DNA from: Ruegeria sp. EL01
GTDB taxonomy: Bacteria; Pseudomonadota; Alphaproteobacteria; Rhodobacterales; Rhodobacteraceae
Direction: 5' to 3'
Length of the DNA: 64,000 nucleotides
Assembly (NCBI RefSeq): GCF_900313035.1
Contig: NZ_OMPS01000048.1
Coordinates: forward strand, 291,643 to 355,642
Shown: positions 1 through 7,896 of the stretch, one piece after another
How positions within the stretch are numbered: position 1 is the stretch's first letter
How the letters are laid out: every line of letters begins with the position of its first letter
Program-made: the position numbers and the translations under genes
The notes under the pieces: model-generated
Database searches by the model: none
Told to the model about the DNA's origin: nothing
Seen by the model: the letters and a program-made list of their open reading frames with translations, nothing else

Positions 1-2001
1 CACAAACATAGCGATCAGACGTTTAACCTCACGGGTTCCCCGCTGAGTGTTGACCGATCTCCGCGACCACGGAACCACCCGTGTCTCAAAGTTCAACCCG
101 ATCTGCGCGATGCCTTCGTAATCAGGATAACCGATCACATTGGAATTGGCGTCCACGGGCCTGCCATGGACGTCAATCGGGTAATCTCCGAGATCCCAGT
201 CCTCCATAAACACAGAGGCAGTGTGACCGATCAGATGGGTTGCAAAGGCCGTGACACCTTGGTCAAAGTTCACGCCGGTCTGCCCCTCTGGGAAACCAGC
301 TGATATCTTGACGGCCGCCACGCAATCCATTGGCAGCCCGAACTCGAAACGCTCACGAAATCTGGTGCTTACGCCATTTATCGTTCGATCTACCAGGGCA
401 TAGGATTTGCCAAAGCAATGATAGACCGCTTTGAATTTACCGTCTGTATCCCATGGGCGCCATGACAACGAACCGTCATCCCGATCTGTCTGACAAACTG
501 CGACCGTTCCATCTGAGTTGACGACATAGATGTAGTACTCAGGTTGTTCGGAACCTGTCGCCGTGGCACCGAGAAACACAGGACTGTTGACCAGATGGGA
601 GTGATACTTGGTTAGCGGCTGAACGCGCCATGACTTATACGTATCCCCCGACAATACGGCCGCAAAAACCTGCTGCCCGACTGCATCCACGAAAACACAT
701 CCATCATCCACCGTCGCGGGAGAAACCGAGGCACAACCAATATTGGAAAAAGAAATTGGACGGATGTTTCCGGGAGTTATCCCAGATCCGTCACGCGTCT
801 GATGGTAGTAGATACCCTTGGTGGTCAAGAACAACAGGTCTTCGGCAGACACGATGTATTTCAGTGTCCCGCCACGATCAGAACCAACTGTTTCGACGAA
901 ACCATCACTATCCTCTACGCCCATCTTGAAATCATTGATCGCATTGGAAACCGATACCGCAAACGCCTGAGGGGCGCCGGGAAACCCGCCAAGGATCGTC
1001 CTTCGAACGTGTCGTGACGCATGTCCCGCATAGCCATGAACGGGGGATTGCATCTGCATGTCCCAGAGCTGTGTGGTTGCAGGTAAAGGCGAGGCCACAA
1101 CAAGTGTGATGACAGAAGCCGCGTTTGGAGCAACCAGCTTTGTATTGTTAACCGCCTGAAAGCCGTCATACGCAGACGTCGCCATCACTTGAAGTGTCTG
1201 ACCATTGATGGCCGTGACAATTCCCTTCCCTCCAAGTGTTTCGTGCTCGACAACATCACCGACTTTGAAATTCAGTGTGGAGTTGACGACGATATTATAG
1301 CTTGGGGGGAGGATCGTTCTGACAAACGCATTCATCACGGTGCTACTGACACGGGTACCCAGTACGATTTCGCGGTCCTGATACCGAATTGACAAGCCCT
1401 GATGTGCGTCCGTCCAAATCCCCCATGATGCGGTGACAGTAATTGCACCAGACCGCGCGCTTGGTTGAATTGTGACGCCTTCGTAGTAAGGCCAATACGG
1501 TTGTTTTAGTTCGCCAGACAGCCCCGCTGCAAACGCCATTTGCCCAAAAGTCCAGGCGCCGTTCTGCAGGATCAAGGCTTGAATGGGGAACCTCTGAGAT
1601 CCGATCAAGATGGTCGAGGTATCCGGATCAGCAAGGACCCAGAACTCGATACTCTCGAAAGCGTACACACCAAATTTCCCCGGTGCGGCCACCCAATTCA
1701 GAACCCCGGTGTAAGCGAGGTTCCCGGCCTGATCATATAGCAGAAGGCCGGTTGGAATGATCTGCAGATCATAAACACGACCCTGCCCCAGATCGACCTC
1801 GACACCTTCCTTTGCTGCTGATGCGCTGACTTGGATCGTGCCGGGGCGGGAAACAATTTGTCCGGTTGTCGTGGTGATAGTGTTCTTCATTTCCTTGCAA
1901 GATCGTTCAACCAACGGGGTGTCATCCCGCTCCACCGCTTCCTCACGGATCGAACCGAAGCTGAAATCCCGCTGCCAGATCGTTTCCTTACGTCGCGCCA
2001 T
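1..2001 (-). CDS. T7 gp12-like tail tubular protein B (partial)
   Basis: The reading frame opens at an ATG overlapping the previous gene's stop (TAATG) and runs off the window's left edge, so the C-terminus is missing. About 667 residues are visible, beta-rich, with no signal peptide. Residues near 245-285 (GDVVEHETLGGKGIVTAING and onward) resemble the E1 FCCH-like domain often annotated in podovirus tail proteins. In T7-type phages this protein forms the tail nozzle below the adaptor ring. Position directly after a gp11-like adaptor gene, with portal and terminase further upstream, supports the role. The assignment rests on order and general sequence character, not on a catalytic motif. Confidence 0.6.
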   Translation of the reverse strand, partial: MARRKETIWQRDFSFGSIREEAVERDDTPLVERSCKEMKNTITTTTGQIVSRPGTIQVSASAAKEGVEVDLGQGRVYDLQIIPTGLLLYDQAGNLAYTGVLNWVAAPGKFGVYAFESIEFWVLADPDTSTILIGSQRFPIQALILQNGAWTFGQMAFAAGLSGELKQPYWPYYEGVTIQPSARSGAITVTASWGIWTDAHQGLSIRYQDREIVLGTRVSSTVMNAFVRTILPPSYNIVVNSTLNFKVGDVVEHETLGGKGIVTAINGQTLQVMATSAYDGFQAVNNTKLVAPNAASVITLVVASPLPATTQLWDMQMQSPVHGYAGHASRHVRRTILGGFPGAPQAFAVSVSNAINDFKMGVEDSDGFVETVGSDRGGTLKYIVSAEDLLFLTTKGIYYHQTRDGSGITPGNIRPISFSNIGCASVSPATVDDGCVFVDAVGQQVFAAVLSGDTYKSWRVQPLTKYHSHLVNSPVFLGATATGSEQPEYYIYVVNSDGTVAVCQTDRDDGSLSWRPWDTDGKFKAVYHCFGKSYALVDRTINGVSTRFRERFEFGLPMDCVAAVKISAGFPEGQTGVNFDQGVTAFATHLIGHTASVFMEDWDLGDYPIDVHGRPVDANSNVIGYPDYEGIAQIGLNFETRVVPWSRRSVNTQRGTREVKRLIAMFV

Positions 2002-2633
2002 TAGGACCGGCTCCGCATTACACGGGTCGATCGTGTTCGACGGGCGGTTGTGATACGGCCCCTACCCTTATTGAACACGCGGCTTTTCGACCGGTTCCGA
2101 GACCCTTTGACACCAGCCTTCATCAACAAAAAGTCAGCGTCCTGGTCCTTGGCCGAAGCCTCTCCAAATTCCTCTTCAACGTCTTTGATCACGGCCTCAC
2201 ATTTGCGCTGGATGCCTATGGCGAACTTGCCGGACCAGGTGTATTCAAGACCTTCCTTGATCCCTTCGACCTCGACGGTGCGAGAACTCGCGTTGATCAG
2301 AAGTGTACCGGCCTGTGCGTCAACTTCCCAAGGCTCGTGAATGTCGGAACATGCGATCTCATCAAGGAAAACTTCGGTGATGTGGAGGATGTCAGAACCA
2401 ATGACAAAGCTGTCAGAATACCCGAAATCGCCTTCGGATCGGCCGGTCAAGGTTCTGCGAACTTTCCCAAAGGGGTAGCTGCCGTTCCCCTCTTCAAAGG
2501 CGACACGAACGATTTCATCATAGTTGGCTTCAAGTGCGCGCCAAAGCCCGCTTCCTTCACCTTCGGTGACATCCGAATGCCCGGTGCGCAGCAGTGCCGC
2601 ATTAAAGATGGTGGTTTTGGTACGAACTGTCAT
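2001..2633 (-). CDS. T7 gp11-like tail tubular protein A (head-tail adaptor)
   Basis: This 210-residue protein begins MTVRTKTTIFNAALLRTG. That N-terminus resembles the gp11-type tail tubular A family, which opens with an 'INAALLxxG'-like helix and forms the ring joining portal to nozzle. The C-terminal 30 residues are very basic (RSKSRVFNKGRGR, then RTRSTR). The internal start at 2633 is chosen because an upstream in-frame ATG at 2717 would place a terminator hairpin inside the coding region. The stop overlaps the start of the downstream tail gene, so the two are probably translationally coupled. No strong Shine-Dalgarno sequence was seen. Confidence 0.6.
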   Translation of the reverse strand: MTVRTKTTIFNAALLRTGHSDVTEGEGSGLWRALEANYDEIVRVAFEEGNGSYPFGKVRRTLTGRSEGDFGYSDSFVIGSDILHITEVFLDEIACSDIHEPWEVDAQAGTLLINASSRTVEVEGIKEGLEYTWSGKFAIGIQRKCEAVIKDVEEEFGEASAKDQDADFLLMKAGVKGSRNRSKSRVFNKGRGRITTARRTRSTRVMRSRS

Positions 2634-2679
2634 GTCGGGAAGATCGCGCTTGAACCCGATTTCCCGCAATGCACAAACG

Positions 2680-2702
2680 AAAAATGGGCCCCGTAGGGCC
2701 CA
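2680..2702 (-). terminator. Rho-independent terminator after capsid operon
   Basis: On the minus strand TGGGCCC and GGGCCCA form a 7-bp GC-rich stem with a 4-base loop, followed by five T residues (plus-strand A run at 2680-2684). It lies between the end of the 2727 gene and the start of the tail adaptor gene. It probably sets the ratio between capsid-module and tail-module transcripts. Confidence 0.75.
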
Positions 2703-2726
2703 CTTCCTGACTAACAACCGAGGGGG

Positions 2727-3095
2727 TCACTCGTCTTCGTCATCCACAATCATTTCTGCAGCTTTTTCTCGCAGGTCGCGAACAAAGGCGACGGCCGCAG
2801 CGCGCGCCATCTTTTTGCGCGGGGGCTTCCCGTGGGACGTCATCTCGGCGACAAGCTCGGACGGGGTCATATCCTCGGGCTCTTTGGCACCCTTGATCTC
2901 GACCTCGACCTTTTTCTCATCGGACTTGATCCGGTAAAGGCCCTTGCTGTTTACCAAAGCTTCCTTGGCCGTGGCCCCTGGCACATCAACCGGACCACGT
3001 TTAAGCGCCGCCGCATATTCCTTTTGATGGAAATCGACGTCGGCAAAGGACTTCGGTTTTGCAACCGGAATAATCGTAAAAATCTTCATCTGCAT
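2727..3095 (-). CDS. Phage structural-module protein, unknown function
   Basis: This 122-residue protein is lysine- and glutamate-rich. It has a charged C-terminal half (PPRKKMARAAAVAFVRDLREKAAEM) and an acidic tail, and no recognisable catalytic motif or membrane segment. It starts immediately after the stop of the 3096 gene and ends just before a terminator, so it is the last gene of the capsid transcript. An alternative ATG lies two codons downstream. A minor head or head-completion protein is possible, but nothing in the sequence proves it. Confidence 0.55.
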   Translation of the reverse strand: MQMKIFTIIPVAKPKSFADVDFHQKEYAAALKRGPVDVPGATAKEALVNSKGLYRIKSDEKKVEVEIKGAKEPEDMTPSELVAEMTSHGKPPRKKMARAAAVAFVRDLREKAAEMIVDDEDE

Positions 3096-3518
3096 TTACC
3101 CCGTCGCGATAGTGGACCAGCAGCCCACTGTGATTGAAGGCGTGGTGCCTGCTGTGAACATCTTGATCCGGGATTTCTCGTATTTGATCCCGTTGACCTC
3201 GGTGGTCCAGTGGATGTCATATTCATCACCCACCTTGGTATCCGGTGCCGTCGACTGACGGACTTCGGCAGCGCCCAGGCTCAAGATCGCGGCGACTTCG
3301 CGGGTAGCGAAATCATCGTTAGAGACTTCGACCACCACGGTATAGGCCTCGTTGTTTGCGGTCTTCTTGACCGCTTCAACGTTGACCTTTGTCAGGTACA
3401 TCGTGCGTTGAGCCGCCCGTTCTGTGATGGTGGCCAGTACTGTTTCCGCAGTAATGGCAGCCGACCCAAGGGCACGATGTTCAAGCCGCTTGTCGAATGG
3501 ATAAAACTTGTTCGTCAT
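3096..3518 (-). CDS. Capsid-adjacent structural protein, unknown function
   Basis: This 140-residue protein is predicted to be mostly beta strand and rich in T, V and S. It begins MTNKFYPFDKRLEHRALGSA and lies 12 bp downstream of the major capsid gene. Genes in this slot often encode capsid decoration or cement proteins, or virion fibre components. That is inference from position only. No signal peptide, cysteine pair or enzyme motif is visible. Confidence 0.55.
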   Translation of the reverse strand: MTNKFYPFDKRLEHRALGSAAITAETVLATITERAAQRTMYLTKVNVEAVKKTANNEAYTVVVEVSNDDFATREVAAILSLGAAEVRQSTAPDTKVGDEYDIHWTTEVNGIKYEKSRIKMFTAGTTPSITVGCWSTIATG

Positions 3519-3530
3519 CGTCGTATCTCC

Positions 3531-4505
3531 TTATGCCACAATCGGCGCGTCGGTGATCGAGGACAGGCGGATCGCCGAATAGAAGTCCTCAATGGTGATC
3601 CCGCAGTCCCACTCGAAGAGATCGCGCTTGAAAACGCCCCGGTCAGTATCAACCGGCTCGAATTCAGGCTCCGAGGTTTGGATGCCGCATACCCCGTCTT
3701 CACGGAACGACACCACATAAAGCGAAGTGGTAACCGCTGCACCGCCACCATGGGCGACTTCGTTGTACGGCAAGAATTGCGAGTCCTTGGAGACCTCGTA
3801 GCCGGTCAGGAACGGCAGGTCACCGAACCGGAGAACACGACGCCCAAGCTGACTGTCGTAGTCATCGGTCACGCGATTGTTGGTCAGGTTAGGGTCACGG
3901 GCTGCGGCTTTGAATTTTGTCCGCATCCGGCGTGAAATCGCGATATGCGTGGGGCTCGCTACCAAATCCACTGCCTTGTCGACGTTACTCAGGGACAGAG
4001 CGCCACCACCAGATGCCACCGAGTTCGCGATCAGGCGAGAGTCATCGGTGGAGCCGTCGACATTACCAGCATCGTCGGCTTTCAGTCGAACCTTCATACC
4101 ACTGAACACGGTTGGATCTGCGCTGTTGCTTCCGTTGATGAAAGTATCCGTCCAGACACGGGAACCCTTCTTCATCTGCCCCAGCATGTACGTTGCCCGT
4201 TTACGCTCGCCATACCGCTTCAACTTGATGCGGTCGAACTCAATCAGACCCGAGATCGGATAGCAGGCGTCTTGGAATTCTTCCTGGCTACCATGCGAGA
4301 TCTCCGGTTCAGAGTTCAAGGCACGGAAACCAACGACGGGTTCCGAGGTTTCGCGGTCAAACACGTTCAAGCCTTTTTCCGCAGGTTTGAACGAGATGGT
4401 GGAAAGAACATCCGATTCCTTTGCGAATTGCTCGATCATCGCGGATGCAACGGGGTCAGAGTGGCCTTTGGCAAACTCGACCAGGTTAAGAAGTTCGTCG
4501 GCCAT
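3531..4505 (-). CDS. Major capsid protein
   Basis: This 324-residue protein sits directly after the scaffold gene and two genes after the portal, the usual place for the podovirus major capsid protein. Length and composition fit an HK97-fold coat protein: a charged N-terminal segment, a central region with SPTHIAISRRMRTKFKAAARD, and a domain with LGRRVLRFGDLPFLTGYEV. Late structural proteins of this type assemble around the scaffold and portal. No N-terminal delta domain or protease gene was recognised, so processing is probably absent. Confidence 0.75.
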   Translation of the reverse strand: MADELLNLVEFAKGHSDPVASAMIEQFAKESDVLSTISFKPAEKGLNVFDRETSEPVVGFRALNSEPEISHGSQEEFQDACYPISGLIEFDRIKLKRYGERKRATYMLGQMKKGSRVWTDTFINGSNSADPTVFSGMKVRLKADDAGNVDGSTDDSRLIANSVASGGGALSLSNVDKAVDLVASPTHIAISRRMRTKFKAAARDPNLTNNRVTDDYDSQLGRRVLRFGDLPFLTGYEVSKDSQFLPYNEVAHGGGAAVTTSLYVVSFREDGVCGIQTSEPEFEPVDTDRGVFKRDLFEWDCGITIEDFYSAIRLSSITDAPIVA

Positions 4506-4519
4506 AAAGCCCTCCTAAG

Positions 4520-5329
4520 TTACGCGCTTTTTGTGCGCCCTTTGAGACCCGAGACGAGACGATCTGTCGTGTTCATCTCGGACCAATCTTGTTTGGTGTT
4601 CGACGGGGTTATTGGTGGCCCCGCTTTTTTCAGAAGTGCCTCGATGCCGCGCAGACCATCTGCGCTGGTAACGCTGTCCATGATGGCGGTGACCTGTTTG
4701 GGTTCGAGGCGTGCGTCCAGCGTGCGCTTGACCGTTGAAAACCGGGAGCTGGCGTCGGGGCCGAGCTTTGCGGTTTCTTCGTCGGCGGTATTCATCGCAT
4801 CCATCACCGAACGCAGCTCACGGTTCGCAAGGATCGAAGCAATATCACCCATCAACGCGGGATCGGCGCCATGTTTCAGCATCGCCGCTTGCAGTGCGGG
4901 AAGATCGGGATCGTCGGCGTCGATCATTGACTTCACATCGAATTCAACGTCGTTGCCGTCTTCATCCTTGGTCTTCATCGTTTCCGGGTCGAAGCCCTCG
5001 GGAAACGCGTGGCCTTCGGGGATTTCGAACGCGTATCCACTGGCCTCTTTCGGCATCGCCTCGGTGCGTTCGTCCGCCTGTGCCTTAAACGACGCAAGTT
5101 CGTCATAGTTGGCCTTGAACCCGTCGGTATCCCATTTGCCATCCTCACCTTTGAAGGTGTCAGGCAGAATGCCGGAATAGTCGATTTCTGTGTCGCCACC
5201 ATCGCCACCATCTCCGCCATCACCAGCATCTGCTGCGGACAGCGAGCGGCGCAGGCCCGGATTTTGACGGGCGTATTCCGCCCATGCGGGATCATAGGGA
5301 TCAATCGGACGCTTTAACTTGTCATTCAC
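4520..5329 (-). CDS. Capsid scaffolding protein
   Basis: This 269-residue protein is very acidic and hydrophilic. Near residues 35-50 it has a low-complexity Gly-Asp run (DAGDGGDGGDGGD). Later come long charged helices, and the C-terminal region is mixed-charge and ends basic (SGLKGRTKSA). This composition and the position between portal and capsid genes fit scaffolding proteins that guide procapsid assembly and then leave. The start is GTG at 5329, overlapping by 4 bases the stop of the small gene upstream. T7 gp9-like function is inferred, not shown. Confidence 0.7.
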   Translation of the reverse strand: MNDKLKRPIDPYDPAWAEYARQNPGLRRSLSAADAGDGGDGGDGGDTEIDYSGILPDTFKGEDGKWDTDGFKANYDELASFKAQADERTEAMPKEASGYAFEIPEGHAFPEGFDPETMKTKDEDGNDVEFDVKSMIDADDPDLPALQAAMLKHGADPALMGDIASILANRELRSVMDAMNTADEETAKLGPDASSRFSTVKRTLDARLEPKQVTAIMDSVTSADGLRGIEALLKKAGPPITPSNTKQDWSEMNTTDRLVSGLKGRTKSA

Positions 5330-5499
5330 TTTCTTCTACCTTTCGATTTCAAATATGAAGCAAGGGAGATCCTGTTCTTTTGCTGGCCTGCGCGCCGAAC
5401 CCTCTCAAGGCGCAGCGTCTCAGCATTGGCGTTCCGAACAGACTTTGGTCCGTGTTTTACGCCTCGCGGCGTCGGTCTACTTGTCTCACCTTTGGGCAT
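5326..5499 (-). CDS. Small basic phage protein (57 aa)
   Basis: A short frame starts at ATG 5499 with an AGGAAAA ribosome-binding site 5-6 bases upstream and ends in a TGA overlapping the scaffold start codon. The product is strongly basic (about a quarter Lys or Arg), beginning MPKGETSRPTPRGVKHGP. Fit to the gap, the start signal and the translational coupling make it a believable gene although it is under 60 codons. Function is unknown; a virion or DNA-binding role is only a guess. Confidence 0.55.
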   Translation of the reverse strand: MPKGETSRPTPRGVKHGPKSVRNANAETLRLERVRRAGQQKNRISLASYLKSKGRRK

Positions 5500-5525
5500 C
5501 GTATTTTCCTGCAGAGAAAGGCTGG

Positions 5526-5825
5526 TCAGCCATGAGATACCAACCTTCTGATTTCGAGTACAAAATTCCGCACCGCGTTCATTTCCCGCAATGCACCGTC
5601 TGACGAACCATTCGGAACGCCAGCGTAAAGGACGGATTTTTCCAGCAATTTCAGAACCCTAAGTCCTTGTTCGGTCGTGAAAGTTTCGATGATGTCGGCA
5701 TGCAATTGCTCGGCACCATCAGGGTTTTCTTCGCGCATCCAGTTCAAATGCGTGGCGAGATACGACTGGACCGGAGCTTCGTCGCGCATATCCCTGAGAA
5801 ACTTGGTCTTCGCGTTATTGCTCAT
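5526..5825 (-). CDS. Phage protein next to portal, unknown function
   Basis: This 99-residue, mostly helical soluble protein begins MSNNAKTKFLRDMRDEAPVQ. It overlaps the end of the portal gene by about 11 bases. No known motif is seen. It lies between portal and scaffold genes in a strict head-gene order, so a head assembly role is likely but unproven. Confidence 0.5.
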   Translation of the reverse strand: MSNNAKTKFLRDMRDEAPVQSYLATHLNWMREENPDGAEQLHADIIETFTTEQGLRVLKLLEKSVLYAGVPNGSSDGALREMNAVRNFVLEIRRLVSHG

Positions 5826-7326
5826 TGGGGGCCTGCTGCGGCTGCATCGCTTGAATCATCTCGGTGATCTCTTCTTTCGACCGGAACTCGACGATCTCGT
5901 CTTTCAGCTTTTCCTTGATGTTCCGGTAGGTTTTGGGCCCGTCGACAAGGATGGCAGCTTGCTCCGGACCTAGACGTTCGTTCACCATTCCAACGATGCT
6001 GTCGGCGGTGGTGACGTCCTGTAGCGCCTGGGAACGTTCGAGAGGTGAGATTGGGCGCGCGATGACGGTTCGGTCATCCAGCAGTGGAAGTTTGACACCA
6101 TCGAGTGACCCACCGGCCTGACGTTCGAGATATTCTACCCGACGCAACAGACCGACACCAAATTCCCGCCATGTCTTCGCAGCTGGTCGCGCCATCCGGC
6201 GAACCTGCTTATTTTCTTGCCCCACATATTGGGAGGCGGACGGCGGTGTTTTGCCCCGCTGCTCGATTTCGCGATAGAAGCCCTCCCGGATCTTCTGTTC
6301 GATGCGTTCCTCTGAAAAGAACCCGTAGTCCAGATTTCCGAAGTCCAGCGGTCGCACATTTTCGGCGCTACCAGGCATAGAGGGATAACCAAGTCCAGGA
6401 TCGATCCCCTCCGACAGATCAAGGATACCGTCATGGGGATAAACAAAGGCGGGATCGAGTGTCCGATCCATACCCTCAAGGTTCATCCGGACCAGCTCAT
6501 CCAGGCCCCGAAGGGTCGGCAACATCCGGCGCCCTGGACCGCGACCCCATGCAGATTTCGCATAGGGATTGTACCGACCAACGATAAGAGGTTGTGACCC
6601 CTCTTCGCCGAGATCTTCATCCATTCCGATGGCCTTGCCATCGACGCGGATCTCCTGCCGCCATTTCGGGTTCTCGACGTCCTCATAATTCCGCCAGAAC
6701 CCCCAGATCACTTTGGCTTGACCACTCTTACCGTTCTTGATTTTCTCGCTAAGAGCCCGCGGGAAATCGGCATCCGGGAAAAGCTGTTTCAAATCCCTGA
6801 GATGATAGGACTGCCGACGGAACCTATCTTCGAGCCCGCGCGGGCCGACTGTCAGAAATAACTCGGGAAGAGGAACAGCCTCACAAACGATTGGTGAAAT
6901 CAGAGATGGCCGATCCATCCACATCGCGATGTTGCCGACAACCGCATCCTGAAACGCGGTAGGCCCCTCGTCATAGTAATTGGACGAACGCAAAGCCTTG
7001 GCCAGCTTTTTTTCGAGCATTCCAAGCTGCTCTTCCGCGGCATCCTTCTGATCTTCATCAACTGCGTTACCGGCCTCAAAAGCCGTCCACGGTGAATTCT
7101 CGGGCGTCATCGTCGAGAACAGTTCACCATAGAATTCTTCGGCTACCGTCGCGGCAGCCTCGGTGAAAATCTCTTCGGGATCATCGGAGTATTTGGTGCG
7201 GTCATCCCATTCCTGTTCCCGCCCGTTGAAACAGAACTTGTAGATCTCGCGGCCGTCTTCCTCGACTTGCTGACGCCGATGGGCGCGGGCCACAGAAAAC
7301 CGCTGCTTGAACTCGTCGTCCGCCAT
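5815..7326 (-). CDS. T7-type head-to-tail connector (portal) protein
   Basis: This 503-residue protein matches the T7-like portal family (Head-tail_con type) in size and layout. It has an N-terminal helical region (FKQRFSVARAHRRQQVEEDG), a wing domain with YNPYAKSAWGRGPGRRMLPTL, then LDELVRMNLEGMDRTLDPAF, and a C-terminal Gln/Pro-rich tail. Podovirus portals of this family form the dodecameric DNA channel and nucleate capsid assembly. It sits between the terminase region and the scaffold/capsid genes. It begins one base from the end of the small gene upstream, consistent with coupled translation. Confidence 0.8.
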   Translation of the reverse strand: MADDEFKQRFSVARAHRRQQVEEDGREIYKFCFNGREQEWDDRTKYSDDPEEIFTEAAATVAEEFYGELFSTMTPENSPWTAFEAGNAVDEDQKDAAEEQLGMLEKKLAKALRSSNYYDEGPTAFQDAVVGNIAMWMDRPSLISPIVCEAVPLPELFLTVGPRGLEDRFRRQSYHLRDLKQLFPDADFPRALSEKIKNGKSGQAKVIWGFWRNYEDVENPKWRQEIRVDGKAIGMDEDLGEEGSQPLIVGRYNPYAKSAWGRGPGRRMLPTLRGLDELVRMNLEGMDRTLDPAFVYPHDGILDLSEGIDPGLGYPSMPGSAENVRPLDFGNLDYGFFSEERIEQKIREGFYREIEQRGKTPPSASQYVGQENKQVRRMARPAAKTWREFGVGLLRRVEYLERQAGGSLDGVKLPLLDDRTVIARPISPLERSQALQDVTTADSIVGMVNERLGPEQAAILVDGPKTYRNIKEKLKDEIVEFRSKEEITEMIQAMQPQQAPNEQ

Positions 7327-7499
7327 TACAAACGGCGTCCGTTGGCGATGGAAACACGGGGCGAACGCAAGTTGCGAAATAGGTTGGTCTGGGTTTGCAG
7401 GCCCTCTTGGGTCGCCCTGATGTTTTCGGTGCGCGCGCGTTCACGCTGCGCTTTCTGCTCAGGGGTTTCCTCTACCTTCTGTGGTTTCGGCCGCTTCAT
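7326..7499 (-). CDS. Small charged phage protein upstream of portal
   Basis: From ATG 7499 this frame encodes 57 residues, highly charged, with a probable helix (EETPEQKAQRERARTENIR) and a basic C-terminus. The internal start is preferred over 7592 because the longer version would bury most of its extra N-terminus inside the overlapping upstream gene. The end touches the portal start. Function is unknown; small proteins in this position occur in T7-like head modules. Confidence 0.5.
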   Translation of the reverse strand: MKRPKPQKVEETPEQKAQRERARTENIRATQEGLQTQTNLFRNLRSPRVSIANGRRL

Positions 7500-7896
7500 T
7501 GAGGATCTCCGTTCCTTCGATGCGGAGAAGATCGCGGAACAGCCCGTCAGGTCGCAATGCACTGGAACGGAGGCGCAGCATGTGTTTGACAAAGTTTACA
7601 CAGGTCATCGGGCCGAGAAACGCAGTTGATGACGCTGGGTGCGCGGGACCAAACTTGACCACCGTGTAGTGGGTGAGAAGGAAATCAAGATAAGCCTGGA
7701 CTTCATCGTAATGATAGATCGAGGCGGCATTTACCCCGTGGCGCTGCAAATCAAGATGCAACCAGGTGTCGTTCGAATATCCGGCCAAGGAAACATGGCA
7801 GAACCGACGGGACCAAAACCGTTTTCCGGGATGAAAGACAACATGCCAGATCAGGCTTTGGTCGAACGGGTACGGGTACGGGTTATTGTCTTGCAC
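7459..7896 (-). CDS. Conserved phage protein with Cys-containing motif
   Basis: This 145-residue protein contains FHPGKRFWSRRFCHVSLAGY near the N-terminus and TCVNFVKHMLRLRS near residue 105. A Cys followed by Val-Asn-Phe-Val-Lys and a preceding conserved His resembles a thiol-hydrolase-like or papain-like fold, but the catalytic pair cannot be confirmed. It overlaps the terminase end by 14 bases and the next small gene by about 40. The family looks familiar from podoviruses of Rhodobacterales; its role is unknown to me. Confidence 0.55.
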   Translation of the reverse strand: MQDNNPYPYPFDQSLIWHVVFHPGKRFWSRRFCHVSLAGYSNDTWLHLDLQRHGVNAASIYHYDEVQAYLDFLLTHYTVVKFGPAHPASSTAFLGPMTCVNFVKHMLRLRSSALRPDGLFRDLLRIEGTEILNEAAETTEGRGNP

